A stretch of 9,577 bases of DNA from a bacterium HR41 (GTDB taxonomy: Bacteria; Actinomycetota; Thermoleophilia; Solirubrobacterales; Thermoleophilaceae). Below, piece after piece: positions 1 to 6,222 of the stretch. Position numbers and translations under genes: made by a program. The stretch spans positions 1 to 9,577 of the forward strand of contig BEIR01000027.1 of NCBI GenBank assembly GCA_002898855.1, given 5' to 3'. The notes beneath the pieces are model-generated. The model searched no databases. It was not told the origin of the DNA and saw nothing but the letters and a program-made list of their open reading frames with translations. Each line of letters opens with the position of its first letter. Position 1 is the first letter of the stretch.

Positions 1-1
1 G

Positions 2-886
2 GTGCTTCGCTTCGGCGAGGCGCCGACCTCGAAGACGCTGCGGGCCGCCTTGGCACGCTGGCCACAGCTCGTTTGCGACCCGTGGCTAGCCTGGCACGAA
101 CCGACGAGACGCGCCGAACGCGTCGTCCAGGCCGCACCGGACGCGCTCGTCGAGGCGCTGCTCGCGCGCCTCGACGAGAGCGGTGAGCACCGTGAGCGCA
201 CGAGCGCAACCGGCGGCGCGAGCCGCTGGCACGCGATGTGGACGGCCGCCGAGCGTGCGACGCGCGACGCCCTGGCCGGCTCCGAGCGCGACGCGTTCAG
301 CGAGCCCGCGGTCGCGCGCGCCCTCACCGCCGCGATCGGTGACGGCTCGCTCCTGTGGCTGTCGAGCTCGCTGCCGATCCGCGCGGTCGAGACCTTCGTC
401 GGGCCGCGCGCCGCCGACGTCGTGGTGCTCGCCAACCGGGGCGCGAACGGCATCGACGGTGTCGTGTCGGCTGCGGCCGGTGCGGCGCTCGCGAGAGGTC
501 GCAGGCTCTACCTGTTGATCGGCGAGCTGGCGCTGTTGCACGACCTGGGCGGTCTCCTCGCTGCACGGCGGCTAGGGCTGGAGCCGACGATCGTCTGCGT
601 CAACAACGCCGGCGGCGGGATATTCGAGTTCCTGCCCGTCGCGGCGAGCGCACCGCGGCCGCTCTACGAAGAGTTCATCGCTACCCCGCACGACCCCGAC
701 TTCGCGGCGCTCGCGCAGCTCGCCGGCCTCGAGCTGCGCGAGCCGGCGGGCAGCGACGAGCTCGCCCGGGCGCTCGACGAGCCGGGCCTCGTCGTCGTGC
801 ACTGCGATCGTCGAGTGACGCGCAACGCTTGGAGCGCACTGCGCGAACGCGCTGTAGCCGCCGCGCGCGCGGCGCTCGGGCTCTGA
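2..886 (+). CDS. menD: MenD, C-terminal half (5' end outside window)
   Basis: This is the last 294 residues of 2-succinyl-5-enolpyruvyl-6-hydroxy-3-cyclohexene-1-carboxylate synthase, the thiamine-diphosphate enzyme that joins isochorismate and 2-oxoglutarate in menaquinone synthesis. The reading frame is open to the window edge and starts mid-domain with LRFGEAPTSK, a MenD middle-domain signature, so the GTG at base 2 is not the real start. About 250-280 N-terminal residues, including the catalytic Glu of the Pyr domain, should lie to the left. Visible MenD hallmarks, numbered from base 2, are SSSLPIR at 121-127, NRGANGIDGVVS at 145-156, and the cofactor segment from 172 to 212 with NNAGGGIFEFLP. 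The metal-binding GD of that segment reads GE here (Glu at 175). The stop is TGA at 884-886. The gene converges on menF, which makes its substrate. Family assignment is secure; activity is inferred. Confidence 0.95.
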   Translation: MLRFGEAPTSKTLRAALARWPQLVCDPWLAWHEPTRRAERVVQAAPDALVEALLARLDESGEHRERTSATGGASRWHAMWTAAERATRDALAGSERDAFSEPAVARALTAAIGDGSLLWLSSSLPIRAVETFVGPRAADVVVLANRGANGIDGVVSAAAGAALARGRRLYLLIGELALLHDLGGLLAARRLGLEPTIVCVNNAGGGIFEFLPVAASAPRPLYEEFIATPHDPDFAALAQLAGLELREPAGSDELARALDEPGLVVVHCDRRVTRNAWSALRERAVAAARAALGL

Positions 887-893
887 GCGGCCC

Positions 894-916
894 CGGCTGC
901 CGCATCCGCGCAGCCG
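894..916. terminator. Stem-loop between convergent menD and menF
   Basis: A perfect 7-bp inverted repeat, CGGCTGC at 894-900 and GCAGCCG at 910-916, flanks a 9-base loop. It lies in the 35-base gap between the menD stop and the menF stop, so a transcript from either strand would fold the same GC-rich hairpin. There is no T-tract on either side, so it is not a textbook intrinsic terminator. It could be a shared two-way terminator, a 3' end stabiliser, or chance in GC-rich DNA. Confidence 0.4.
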
Positions 917-921
917 CGCGC

Positions 922-2358
922 TCAGCCGAAGAGCGGCAGCACCGCCGCGAGCTTGGCCTCGGTTTCGGCGAGCTCGGCGGCAGGGTCCGACTCGGCGACG
1001 ATCCCGCACCCGGCGTAGAGCTCGGCGCTCGTGCCGCGCACCAGCGCACAGCGCAGCGCGACGGCCAGCTCACCCCCGCCGTCGCGGTCGATCCAGCCGA
1101 TCCCGCCCGCGTACCACCCGCGGTCGATGCCCTCGAGCGCCGGCACGAGCCGCGCCGCCGCGGCGCGCGGCTCCCCCCCGATCGCGGGCGTCGGATGGAG
1201 GCGCTCGGCGAGCTCGAACAGCGTCACCGGCTCACGCAGCTGCGCGCGGATCGGGGTCGCTAGGTGCTGCACGTTGTGCACGCGCACGAGCTGCGGTTCG
1301 GCGGCGACCGTCACCCACACCGCTAGCGGCTCGAGGTTACGCGCTAGCCGTCGCGCGACGATCTCGTGCTCGCGGCGCTGTTTGGGGTCGCGCGCGAGCT
1401 GCTCGCCGAGGTGACGGTCGACGGCCGGGTCGGCGCTGCGCCGCGCGGTGCCGGCGAGCGCCACCGTCTGCACCCGCAAACCGTCGCGCCGCACGAGCAG
1501 TTCGGGGGTGGCACCGACGAAGCTCGCGTCGGCGGCGCCGACGAGGTACGTGTAGCAGGCTGGAAACACCTCGCGCAAAGCGCAGTAGAGCGCAAGTGGA
1601 TCGATCGCGCTGCGCGTGTCGACACGCACCGCCCGCGCGAGAACCACCTTCTCGGCCTCGCCTGCGCGCAGCAGCGCGGTGGCGCGGCGCACCGCCTCCT
1701 CGAAGTGTTCGGGCGCCAGCACGCTCGTAATCCGTGGCCGCGACAACGGATCGGGATCGAGCAGCGGCGCCGACAGCCGCGCGTCGAGCAGTCGCGCGAC
1801 GGCGTCGGCGCGCGCGCGGACCACCGCTGCATCACTCGCGACCTGCAGTACGAGCCAAGAACGGCCGCCTTCGCGGACGATCGCTACCTCGGGAAAGACG
1901 AAGTCGAGAGCGCCGAACCCGTCCCACTGCGGCGTCGTCGGGCCGCTATCGGCGAAAGCGAACCCGCCCACAGCGACCGGCACCGCCAGCGGCAGCGCAT
2001 CGCCGCCGTCGCCGTGGGCGACAGCAGCATCGGCCACCGCCTCGCGCCAGCGCCCCGCGGCCGCGGCGAAACGGCCGGGACCGACGCTCCGTACGCGCCG
2101 TACCACGCCCGTTCCCGCCACAGCGAACCCTGCGCGATCCGGCACCTCGAACGCGAACCACCGCTCGCCCGGCTGCCGCAGGCGGGCGACCGCCAGCGCC
2201 GGGTCGGGCGCCGCCGGCAACTCGCGCACCGCACATACGAGGCCGCCGCGCGTGCGCGCCCGCCTCGCCGCATCGCTGTCGAGCAGCGTCACAAGGTCGC
2301 GGGCGAAAGGTCCGTGGTGCGCTTCGCTACGCACCCCGGAGCGATCGCTGCCCGCCAC
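922..2358 (-). CDS. menF: Isochorismate synthase MenF
   Basis: This 478-residue chorismate-binding enzyme converts chorismate to isochorismate, the entry step of menaquinone synthesis. The N-terminal 200 residues are poorly conserved, as is usual. The catalytic domain (about 212-478) carries EKVVLAR with Lys237 as the likely water-activating lysine and TPELLVRR with the acid Glu286. It also has the LAGTARR loop at 301-307, REHEIV around 330-334, HNVQHLATPI at 361-370, LHPTPAIGG at 387-395, and the C-terminal CGIVAESDPAAELAETEAK metal-binding segment from 451. LAGT and the overall pattern fit isochorismate synthase (MenF/EntC/DhbC) better than anthranilate or aminodeoxychorismate synthase. The GTG start at 2358 lies 8 bases after the ilvN stop with only a weak GGA upstream, so translation probably depends on coupling to ilvN. 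A GTG at codon 9 is an alternative start. MenF is preferred over a siderophore isochorismate synthase because menD is adjacent and no siderophore genes are visible. Confidence 0.92.
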   Translation of the reverse strand: MAGSDRSGVRSEAHHGPFARDLVTLLDSDAARRARTRGGLVCAVRELPAAPDPALAVARLRQPGERWFAFEVPDRAGFAVAGTGVVRRVRSVGPGRFAAAAGRWREAVADAAVAHGDGGDALPLAVPVAVGGFAFADSGPTTPQWDGFGALDFVFPEVAIVREGGRSWLVLQVASDAAVVRARADAVARLLDARLSAPLLDPDPLSRPRITSVLAPEHFEEAVRRATALLRAGEAEKVVLARAVRVDTRSAIDPLALYCALREVFPACYTYLVGAADASFVGATPELLVRRDGLRVQTVALAGTARRSADPAVDRHLGEQLARDPKQRREHEIVARRLARNLEPLAVWVTVAAEPQLVRVHNVQHLATPIRAQLREPVTLFELAERLHPTPAIGGEPRAAAARLVPALEGIDRGWYAGGIGWIDRDGGGELAVALRCALVRGTSAELYAGCGIVAESDPAAELAETEAKLAAVLPLFG

Positions 2359-2366
2359 GTTTCCGG

Positions 2367-2924
2367 CTAGGTCGCGGAGCGGCCGCGCGCCACGGCGATT
2401 TCGCCGGTACGCACCATCTCGATCAGGCCGAAGGGTTTGACCAGCTCTTCGAACGCCTCGATCTTGTCGTCGGTGCCGGTGAGCTCGACGACCAGCGAGC
2501 GGCGCGAGATATCGACAACCCTCCCGCGGAAAATCTCGGCGAGCTGCACGACCTGGTCGCGGCTCTCGGCGTCGGCCGCGATCTTGAAGAGGGCGAGCTC
2601 TCGGCGCACGCTCTCGTCGGGCGCGAGATCGCGGATCTTGATCACGTTCACGAGCTTGTGCAGCTGCTTGGTGACCTGATCGATCGGGTGCTGAGCACCG
2701 TCGACGGTGAGCGTGATCCGCGACAGCGTCTGGTCCTGCGTGGGACCGACAGCGAGCGAGTCGATGTTGAAACCGCGGCGTGCGAACAGGCCGGCGATGC
2801 GCGCCAGCACACCGGGTTTGTTCTCTACCAACAGCGACAGCGTGTGGCGGCGACCGGTGCGGAGTCCGCCCGTCGCCTCGAGGCGGTCGAGGTCGAGAAT
2901 CTCGCTGGTCGCCGGCTCGCCCAC
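2367..2924 (-). CDS. ilvN: Acetolactate synthase small (regulatory) subunit IlvN
   Basis: This is the 185-residue regulatory subunit of acetohydroxyacid synthase, which activates IlvB and carries valine feedback inhibition. An ACT domain spans about residues 27-100. It holds the valine-site pattern ENKPGVLARIAGLFARRGFN, with Asn35, Gly38 and Asn53 at the positions equivalent to E. coli IlvH Asn11, Gly14 and Asn29. The C-terminal ALS domain follows (about 107-180, including VVDIS and VKPFGLIEMVRTG). Relative to IlvH there is an N-terminal extension of about 25 residues. The GTG start is supported by GAGGAG five bases upstream, which sits directly after the ilvB stop. The gene follows ilvB by 13 bases and precedes menF by 8, so the three are almost certainly co-transcribed. 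Intact valine-site residues suggest that feedback control is retained. Confidence 0.96.
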   Translation of the reverse strand: MGEPATSEILDLDRLEATGGLRTGRRHTLSLLVENKPGVLARIAGLFARRGFNIDSLAVGPTQDQTLSRITLTVDGAQHPIDQVTKQLHKLVNVIKIRDLAPDESVRRELALFKIAADAESRDQVVQLAEIFRGRVVDISRRSLVVELTGTDDKIEAFEELVKPFGLIEMVRTGEIAVARGRSAT

Positions 2925-2929
2925 GCTCG

Positions 2930-2935
2930 CTCCTC
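2930..2935 (-). promoter_or_regulatory. Ribosome binding site of ilvN
   Basis: GAGGAG on the - strand, with a 5-base spacer to the GTG at 2924-2922. It begins only two bases after the ilvB stop codon, so terminating ribosomes cover it. It decides the ilvN start in favour of the long N-terminal form. Confidence 0.7.
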
Positions 2936-2937
2936 GC

Positions 2938-4620
2938 CTACCCCACCATCTCGCGCGCCGGCGCGCCGGCGGGAATCATCGGGAAGCAGTTCTCCTCGCG
3001 CGTGACGTGGATGTCGAGCACCACCGGGCCGTCGTGAGCGATCGCCTCGCGCATCGCGTCGGCCAGCTCGTTCTTGTCGGTGCAGCGCATCCCCTTGCAA
3101 CCGAACGCCTCGGCGAGCTTCACCCAGTCGGGGCTCGGTCCCATCTCGACCGCGCAGTAGCGGCGGTTCCAGAAGAGCTCTTGCCACTGCCGGACCATCC
3201 CGAGGTAGCCGTTGTTCATGATGAACACCTTCACCGGGATGTTCTCGGTAACACAGGTGGCGAGCTCTTGCACGGTCATGATCAACGAGCCGTCGCCGGC
3301 GACGCAGATCACGGTCTCGTCTGGGCGCGCCACCTTGGCCCCCATCGCCGACGGCAGCCCGAACCCCATCGTCCCGAGACCGCCCGAGTTGATCCACTGA
3401 CGCGGCCGCTTGAACTTGTAGTACTGGGCGGTCCACATCTGGTGCTGACCGACGTCGGAGGTGATAATCGCGTCGCCGCCGGTCACTTCGTAGAGCGTCT
3501 CGATCATCCGCTGCGGCTTGATCTCGCCGTCGGGCGTCTCGTCGTAGCGCAGCGGGTACTTCTTCTGCCAGCCGCGGATCCTTTCCCACCAGGCGTCGAG
3601 ACGCTTGGGGTCGGCGCCGAGCGCGCGGTACTCAGCGGTTAGTTTCGGCAGCACCTTCTTGGCGTCGCCGACGATCGGGATGTGGGCGGGAACGTTCTTC
3701 GAGATCTCGGCCGGATCGATGTCGATGTGCACGAACTTGGCACGCGGCGCGAACTCCGAGAGCTTGCCCGTCACGCGGTCGTCGAAACGGGCGCCGACGG
3801 CGACGATCAGGTCGGCCTCATCCATCGCGTAGTTGGCGGTGCGCGTGCCGTGCATCCCGAGCATACCGAGGAACTGCGGGTGGTCGCCGGGCAGCGCCCC
3901 CAGCCCCATCAGCGTCAGCGTTACCGGGAACTTGTCGGAGGTGCAGAACTGGCGGAACTCCTCGGCAGCGTTGGCGTTGATGATCCCGCCGCCGCCGTAG
4001 ATCACCGGCCGTCGGGCGTGCGCGAGCGCTTTGGCAGCGAGCCGGATTTGCTTGGCGTTCCCCTCGGTCGTCGGCTGGTAGCCGGGCAGCGAGATCTTGT
4101 CGAGATCGATCGGCTCGTAGGGGATGTCGGCGCGCGACAGATCTTGCGGGATGTCGACGAGCACGGGACCCGGGCGCCCGGTGCGGGCGATGTGGAAAGC
4201 CTCGTGGATCGTGCGCGGGATTTCGCGCGGATCCTGGATCAGGAAGGAGTGCTTGACGATCGGCATCGTGATGCCGGTCACGTCGGCTTCCTGGAAGCCG
4301 TCGGTGCCGATTAGCTCGGTGCGTACCTGCCCGGTGATGAACACGCACGGCACCGAGTCCATGTGCGCGTCGGCGATCGCCGTGACGAGGTTGGTAGCTC
4401 CGGGACCGGACGTCGCGAGCGCCACCCCGACCTTGCCGGAAGCCTTCGCGTAACCCTCGGCCGCGTGACCCGCGCCCTGCTCGTGGCGGCACTGGATGTG
4501 GCGGATGCCGGCGTCGTAGAGCGCGTCGTAGGTGGGCAGGTTCGCGCCGCCAGGAATGCCGAAGAGGTGCTCGACCCCCTCGGCCTTGAGACACTCGATG
4601 ATCGCGTCGACAGCTCGCAT
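2938..4620 (-). CDS. ilvB: Acetolactate synthase large (catalytic) subunit IlvB
   Basis: This 560-residue catalytic subunit of acetohydroxyacid synthase is a thiamine-diphosphate, Mg and FAD enzyme that makes acetolactate or acetohydroxybutyrate, the first shared step to valine, leucine and isoleucine. Visible features in order are FGIPGGAN at 20-27, the catalytic Glu47 in CRHEQGAGHAAEGYA, and SGPGATN at 71-77. The FAD-domain segments GMHGTRTANYA and VGARFDDRVTGK (275-286) follow. The cofactor motif is GDGS at 442-445 with NNGYLGMVRQWQ at 469-480. Length is normal for the family. In the loop after ITGQV, Arg100 and Gly108 stand where Arabidopsis AHAS has Pro197 and Ala205; Trp479 (plant Trp574) is conserved. 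The start is ATG at 4620, preceded only by a G-rich stretch (GGGCGGGCGAGCGG) rather than a clear ribosome site. The FAD-type AHAS features exclude the catabolic AlsS type. It is the first gene of ilvB-ilvN-menF. Confidence 0.96.
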   Translation of the reverse strand: MRAVDAIIECLKAEGVEHLFGIPGGANLPTYDALYDAGIRHIQCRHEQGAGHAAEGYAKASGKVGVALATSGPGATNLVTAIADAHMDSVPCVFITGQVRTELIGTDGFQEADVTGITMPIVKHSFLIQDPREIPRTIHEAFHIARTGRPGPVLVDIPQDLSRADIPYEPIDLDKISLPGYQPTTEGNAKQIRLAAKALAHARRPVIYGGGGIINANAAEEFRQFCTSDKFPVTLTLMGLGALPGDHPQFLGMLGMHGTRTANYAMDEADLIVAVGARFDDRVTGKLSEFAPRAKFVHIDIDPAEISKNVPAHIPIVGDAKKVLPKLTAEYRALGADPKRLDAWWERIRGWQKKYPLRYDETPDGEIKPQRMIETLYEVTGGDAIITSDVGQHQMWTAQYYKFKRPRQWINSGGLGTMGFGLPSAMGAKVARPDETVICVAGDGSLIMTVQELATCVTENIPVKVFIMNNGYLGMVRQWQELFWNRRYCAVEMGPSPDWVKLAEAFGCKGMRCTDKNELADAMREAIAHDGPVVLDIHVTREENCFPMIPAGAPAREMVG

Positions 4621-4641
4621 TGCCGCTCGCCCGCCCGCGCT

Positions 4642-4655
4642 CGCCGCCGGCGGCG
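4642..4655. repeat. 14-bp perfect palindrome upstream of ilvB
   Basis: CGCCGCCGGCGGCG equals its own reverse complement over all 14 bases. It lies 21 bases before the ilvB start and just downstream of the candidate -10 box, close to where transcription would begin. It could be an operator or a leader hairpin. GC-rich palindromes arise fairly easily in such DNA, so its function is uncertain. Confidence 0.35.
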
Positions 4656-4661
4656 TGCGCG

Positions 4662-4670
4662 AGTCTACCA
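4662..4670 (-). promoter_or_regulatory. Candidate extended -10 promoter for ilvB
   Basis: The - strand reads TGG-TAGACT, which fits an extended -10 (TGn followed by a TAnnnT hexamer, four of six matches to TATAAT). No good -35 box is seen 16-18 bases upstream. The predicted transcript would start near 4655, giving a leader of about 35 bases, too short for a T-box or a peptide attenuator. It lies in the 75-base gap after the zinc-ribbon gene, and AT-rich hexamers are rare in this sequence. The call rests on pattern alone. Confidence 0.35.
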
Positions 4671-4695
4671 GCGCGGAGCGGCGTCGCTGCGCCCC

Positions 4696-4986
4696 TCAGC
4701 CGCGGGCGTCGCCGCTCTCGTCGGAGGCGAATTCGGGCGGCGGGAGGTCGAGACCGCAGCGCATGCACACCTGATCGTGGATCGCCAGCGAGGCCCCGCA
4801 GCCCGGGCACGTGCGGCGTGGCAGCGCCCGCTCGTTGCGGTAGAGAACGGCGGCGAGCGTGCCAAGCAATGGGACCGCCGCACCGACCAGGAACCAGATC
4901 CAGAACGAGCTCCCCTTGATGCGCCCGATCACACCCGCCGACAGTCCGCAGAAGAACGCGATCACGACGTAGGCGCCGCCTTCCAC
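4696..4986 (-). CDS. Small membrane protein with C-terminal zinc ribbon
   Basis: This 96-residue protein of unknown function has two hydrophobic segments, about residues 4-22 (YVVIAFFCGLSAGVIG) and 28-49 (FWIWFLVGAAVPLLGTLAAVLY). A basic linker (RNERALPRR) leads to a zinc ribbon with CPGCG at 60-64 and CMRCG at 74-78. Cys60, Cys63, Cys74 and Cys77 are the likely metal ligands. The tail is acidic (FASDESGDARG). The basic linker after the second segment suggests that the ribbon faces the cytoplasm. Similar short membrane-plus-ribbon proteins are, from memory, common in Thermoleophilia and remain uncharacterised. The GTG start at 4986 is supported by the strong site GGAGGT six bases upstream, which contains the stop codon of the preceding membrane gene, so the two are translationally coupled. 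It may act as an adaptor or assembly factor, but no function is assigned. Confidence 0.85.
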   Translation of the reverse strand: MEGGAYVVIAFFCGLSAGVIGRIKGSSFWIWFLVGAAVPLLGTLAAVLYRNERALPRRTCPGCGASLAIHDQVCMRCGLDLPPPEFASDESGDARG

Positions 4987-4990
4987 CGCC

Positions 4991-5167
4991 TTACCTCCAG
5001 ACGAGAAGCAGATAGGCGAGCGCGGCGACGACGAGCGCTCCGAGCGCCAGCCACAAGAGGGTCGCGACGAGGCCGACCGCCACCTTGAAGGCGACCCACC
5101 CGCCGACGACGACGAGCGCTACCAGCGCCCCGCGCCGAACGAGCGCCCTGCCAGCCGAACCGCCCAT
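4991..5167 (-). CDS. 58-residue hydrophobic membrane protein, unknown function
   Basis: This short gene encodes a 58-residue, strongly hydrophobic protein that starts MGGSAGRALVRRG and continues into two likely membrane helices, about residues 14-29 and 32-56 (LVATLLWLALGALVVAALAY), ending LLVWR. The frame stays open far upstream, across the GNAT gene, but only as a shadow there. ATG at 5167 is the natural start because it lies just after the GNAT stop, although no Shine-Dalgarno sequence is visible. GTG at 5209 would add 14 residues. Codon third positions are about 90% G or C, like the real genes around it. The TAA stop lies inside the ribosome site of the zinc-ribbon gene, 4 bases before its start codon. 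The arginine cluster at the N-terminus suggests a cytoplasmic N-terminus. I do not recognise a family. Confidence 0.65.
   Translation of the reverse strand: MGGSAGRALVRRGALVALVVVGGWVAFKVAVGLVATLLWLALGALVVAALAYLLLVWR
4993..4998 (-). promoter_or_regulatory. Ribosome binding site of the zinc-ribbon gene, fused to a stop codon
   Basis: GGAGGT on the - strand, six bases before the GTG at 4986. Its final T is the first base of the TAA that ends the 58-residue membrane gene, so termination and re-initiation occur at the same spot. Confidence 0.75.
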
Positions 5168-5197
5168 CGTGGCGCTAAGCAAAGCACGAACGCCACG
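5168..5197. repeat. 7-bp inverted repeat directly before the small membrane gene
   Basis: CGTGGCG at 5168-5174 and CGCCACG at 5191-5197 are perfect reverse complements separated by 16 bases. On the - strand the hairpin would end at the base before the ATG at 5167. It occupies the place where a ribosome site should be, and none is visible. It could modulate translation, terminate some GNAT transcripts (though no U-tract follows), or be chance. The rest of the 83-base gap after the GNAT gene holds nothing else I can identify. Confidence 0.3.
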
Positions 5198-5250
5198 CCT
5201 CGCGGCCACAGCCGTCGCGGGCGACACGGCGCGCGGCGAGCGGCGAGCGC

Positions 5251-6222
5251 TCAGAGCAGTGCCGGCGGCTGAACGGGCAGATAGCGGTCGAGGGCCGGGC
5301 ACGGAACCGAGCTCAGGATCCAGCTCGGCCAGTGGAGGCGAAAACCGAGCAGGCGCAGCCGCCGCAACAGCCACCACGCGGGCGTGGTGCACTGGATCGC
5401 AAGCTCGGGAGCTTCGCAGGCGCTCGCCACCCGGTCGAGCGCCGCCAGCACGACGGGAACTAGGTCCTCGGGACGCCGTGCCACCGCCGGCCCGACATCG
5501 CCTTCGGCGCTGACCCAGCACACAGCGTCGGGAGTGCCTCCGCCCGCGACCACACCGAGCGCCACCCGGTCGCGCGCAAACCACTCGTGCAGCCAAGGCC
5601 GTGCGTAACCGAGCACCCCCTCCTCGAGCTCCGCCCAGGTTTCGAGTGCAGTGCCCGTCTCGAGGACGTGCACCGGTGCGGGATCCTCGTCGACGACCTC
5701 GGCAGCACGTCGCTCGCGGTAGAGCGCCACGGGGATGCGCAGGTGCCAACGGCCAGCCACCGGCATCACACCGAACGGCAGATAGAGGTTGAGGTCGGCT
5801 GTCGTGCCCGGTACAACCGCGAGACGGCCGAGGTCGGGGGTTGGCGTTCCCGACCACAGCTCGGCGAGCAGCGCCCGGCCGAGCCCGCGGTGCGAGTACT
5901 CGGGCGCCACCACCACCTCGAGCGCCTCGTCCATCGTCTCGAAACGCGTCGTGCGCGCCACCGCGATCAGCTCGCCTGCGCGCTCGCAAACGACGAAGCG
6001 GGCGCCGGGCTGTGCTTGTAGGAAAGCCTGCAGCGCACTCTCGCGCTCCCAGTCCCGCCCGCCGGGAGCGCCGTACCACGGCTCGATCCCGCGCGCGCGC
6101 AGCGCGCGGTCGACGACCGCGCGCGCGAAGTCGCGCGCCCGCCGCAGTTCGCTGCCGCGCGCTGTGCGCAGCTCGCAGCCAGCGAGGTCGATCGTGTCCC
6201 GCTGCGAGAGCTCGTCGCTCAC
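5251..6222 (-). CDS. GNAT-family acetyltransferase with a second GNAT-like domain
   Basis: This 323-residue protein has an N-terminal GNAT fold (about residues 18-165). Motif A reads LEVVVAPEYSHRGLGRALL at 101-119, where beta-4 and the acetyl-CoA pyrophosphate loop lie. The usual Gln/Arg at the first loop position is Ser110, while Gly113 and Gly115 are kept. A second domain (about 187-310) has GNAT-like rhythm, including VGPAVARRPEDLVPVVLAAL at 243-262 and GFRLHWPSWILSS at 293-305, but no glycine loop, so it is probably structural or substrate-binding. The substrate is unknown. Tandem GNAT domains occur in mycothiol synthase MshD, but there the C-terminal domain is the active one, so that name is not applied. 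The GTG start overlaps the gatB stop by four bases (GTGA), so the gene is coupled to gatB. A role in translation or tRNA modification is only a guess from this position. Confidence 0.85.
   Translation of the reverse strand: MSDELSQRDTIDLAGCELRTARGSELRRARDFARAVVDRALRARGIEPWYGAPGGRDWERESALQAFLQAQPGARFVVCERAGELIAVARTTRFETMDEALEVVVAPEYSHRGLGRALLAELWSGTPTPDLGRLAVVPGTTADLNLYLPFGVMPVAGRWHLRIPVALYRERRAAEVVDEDPAPVHVLETGTALETWAELEEGVLGYARPWLHEWFARDRVALGVVAGGGTPDAVCWVSAEGDVGPAVARRPEDLVPVVLAALDRVASACEAPELAIQCTTPAWWLLRRLRLLGFRLHWPSWILSSVPCPALDRYLPVQPPALL

Noticed and set aside
355..1263. 302-codon + strand frame across the end of menD and into menF
   Set aside because: It overlaps menD in another frame and runs antisense into menF. 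Its composition is Arg/Ala-rich, and the menD and menF signatures explain the DNA.
1734..3005. Long + strand open frame opposite menF, ilvN and the end of ilvB
   Set aside because: It is composed mostly of Arg, Ala and Pro, lies antisense to three well-identified genes, and shows no motif. It is a GC-rich shadow.
4621..4695. T-box, riboswitch or leader-peptide attenuator before ilvB
   Set aside because: The gap is only 75 bases, with no T-box motif, no short Leu/Val/Ile-rich frame and no terminator with a U-tract.
3818..4810. 330-codon - strand frame overlapping ilvB and the zinc-ribbon gene
   Set aside because: It is out of frame with both clear genes and consists of Arg-rich sequence without a domain.
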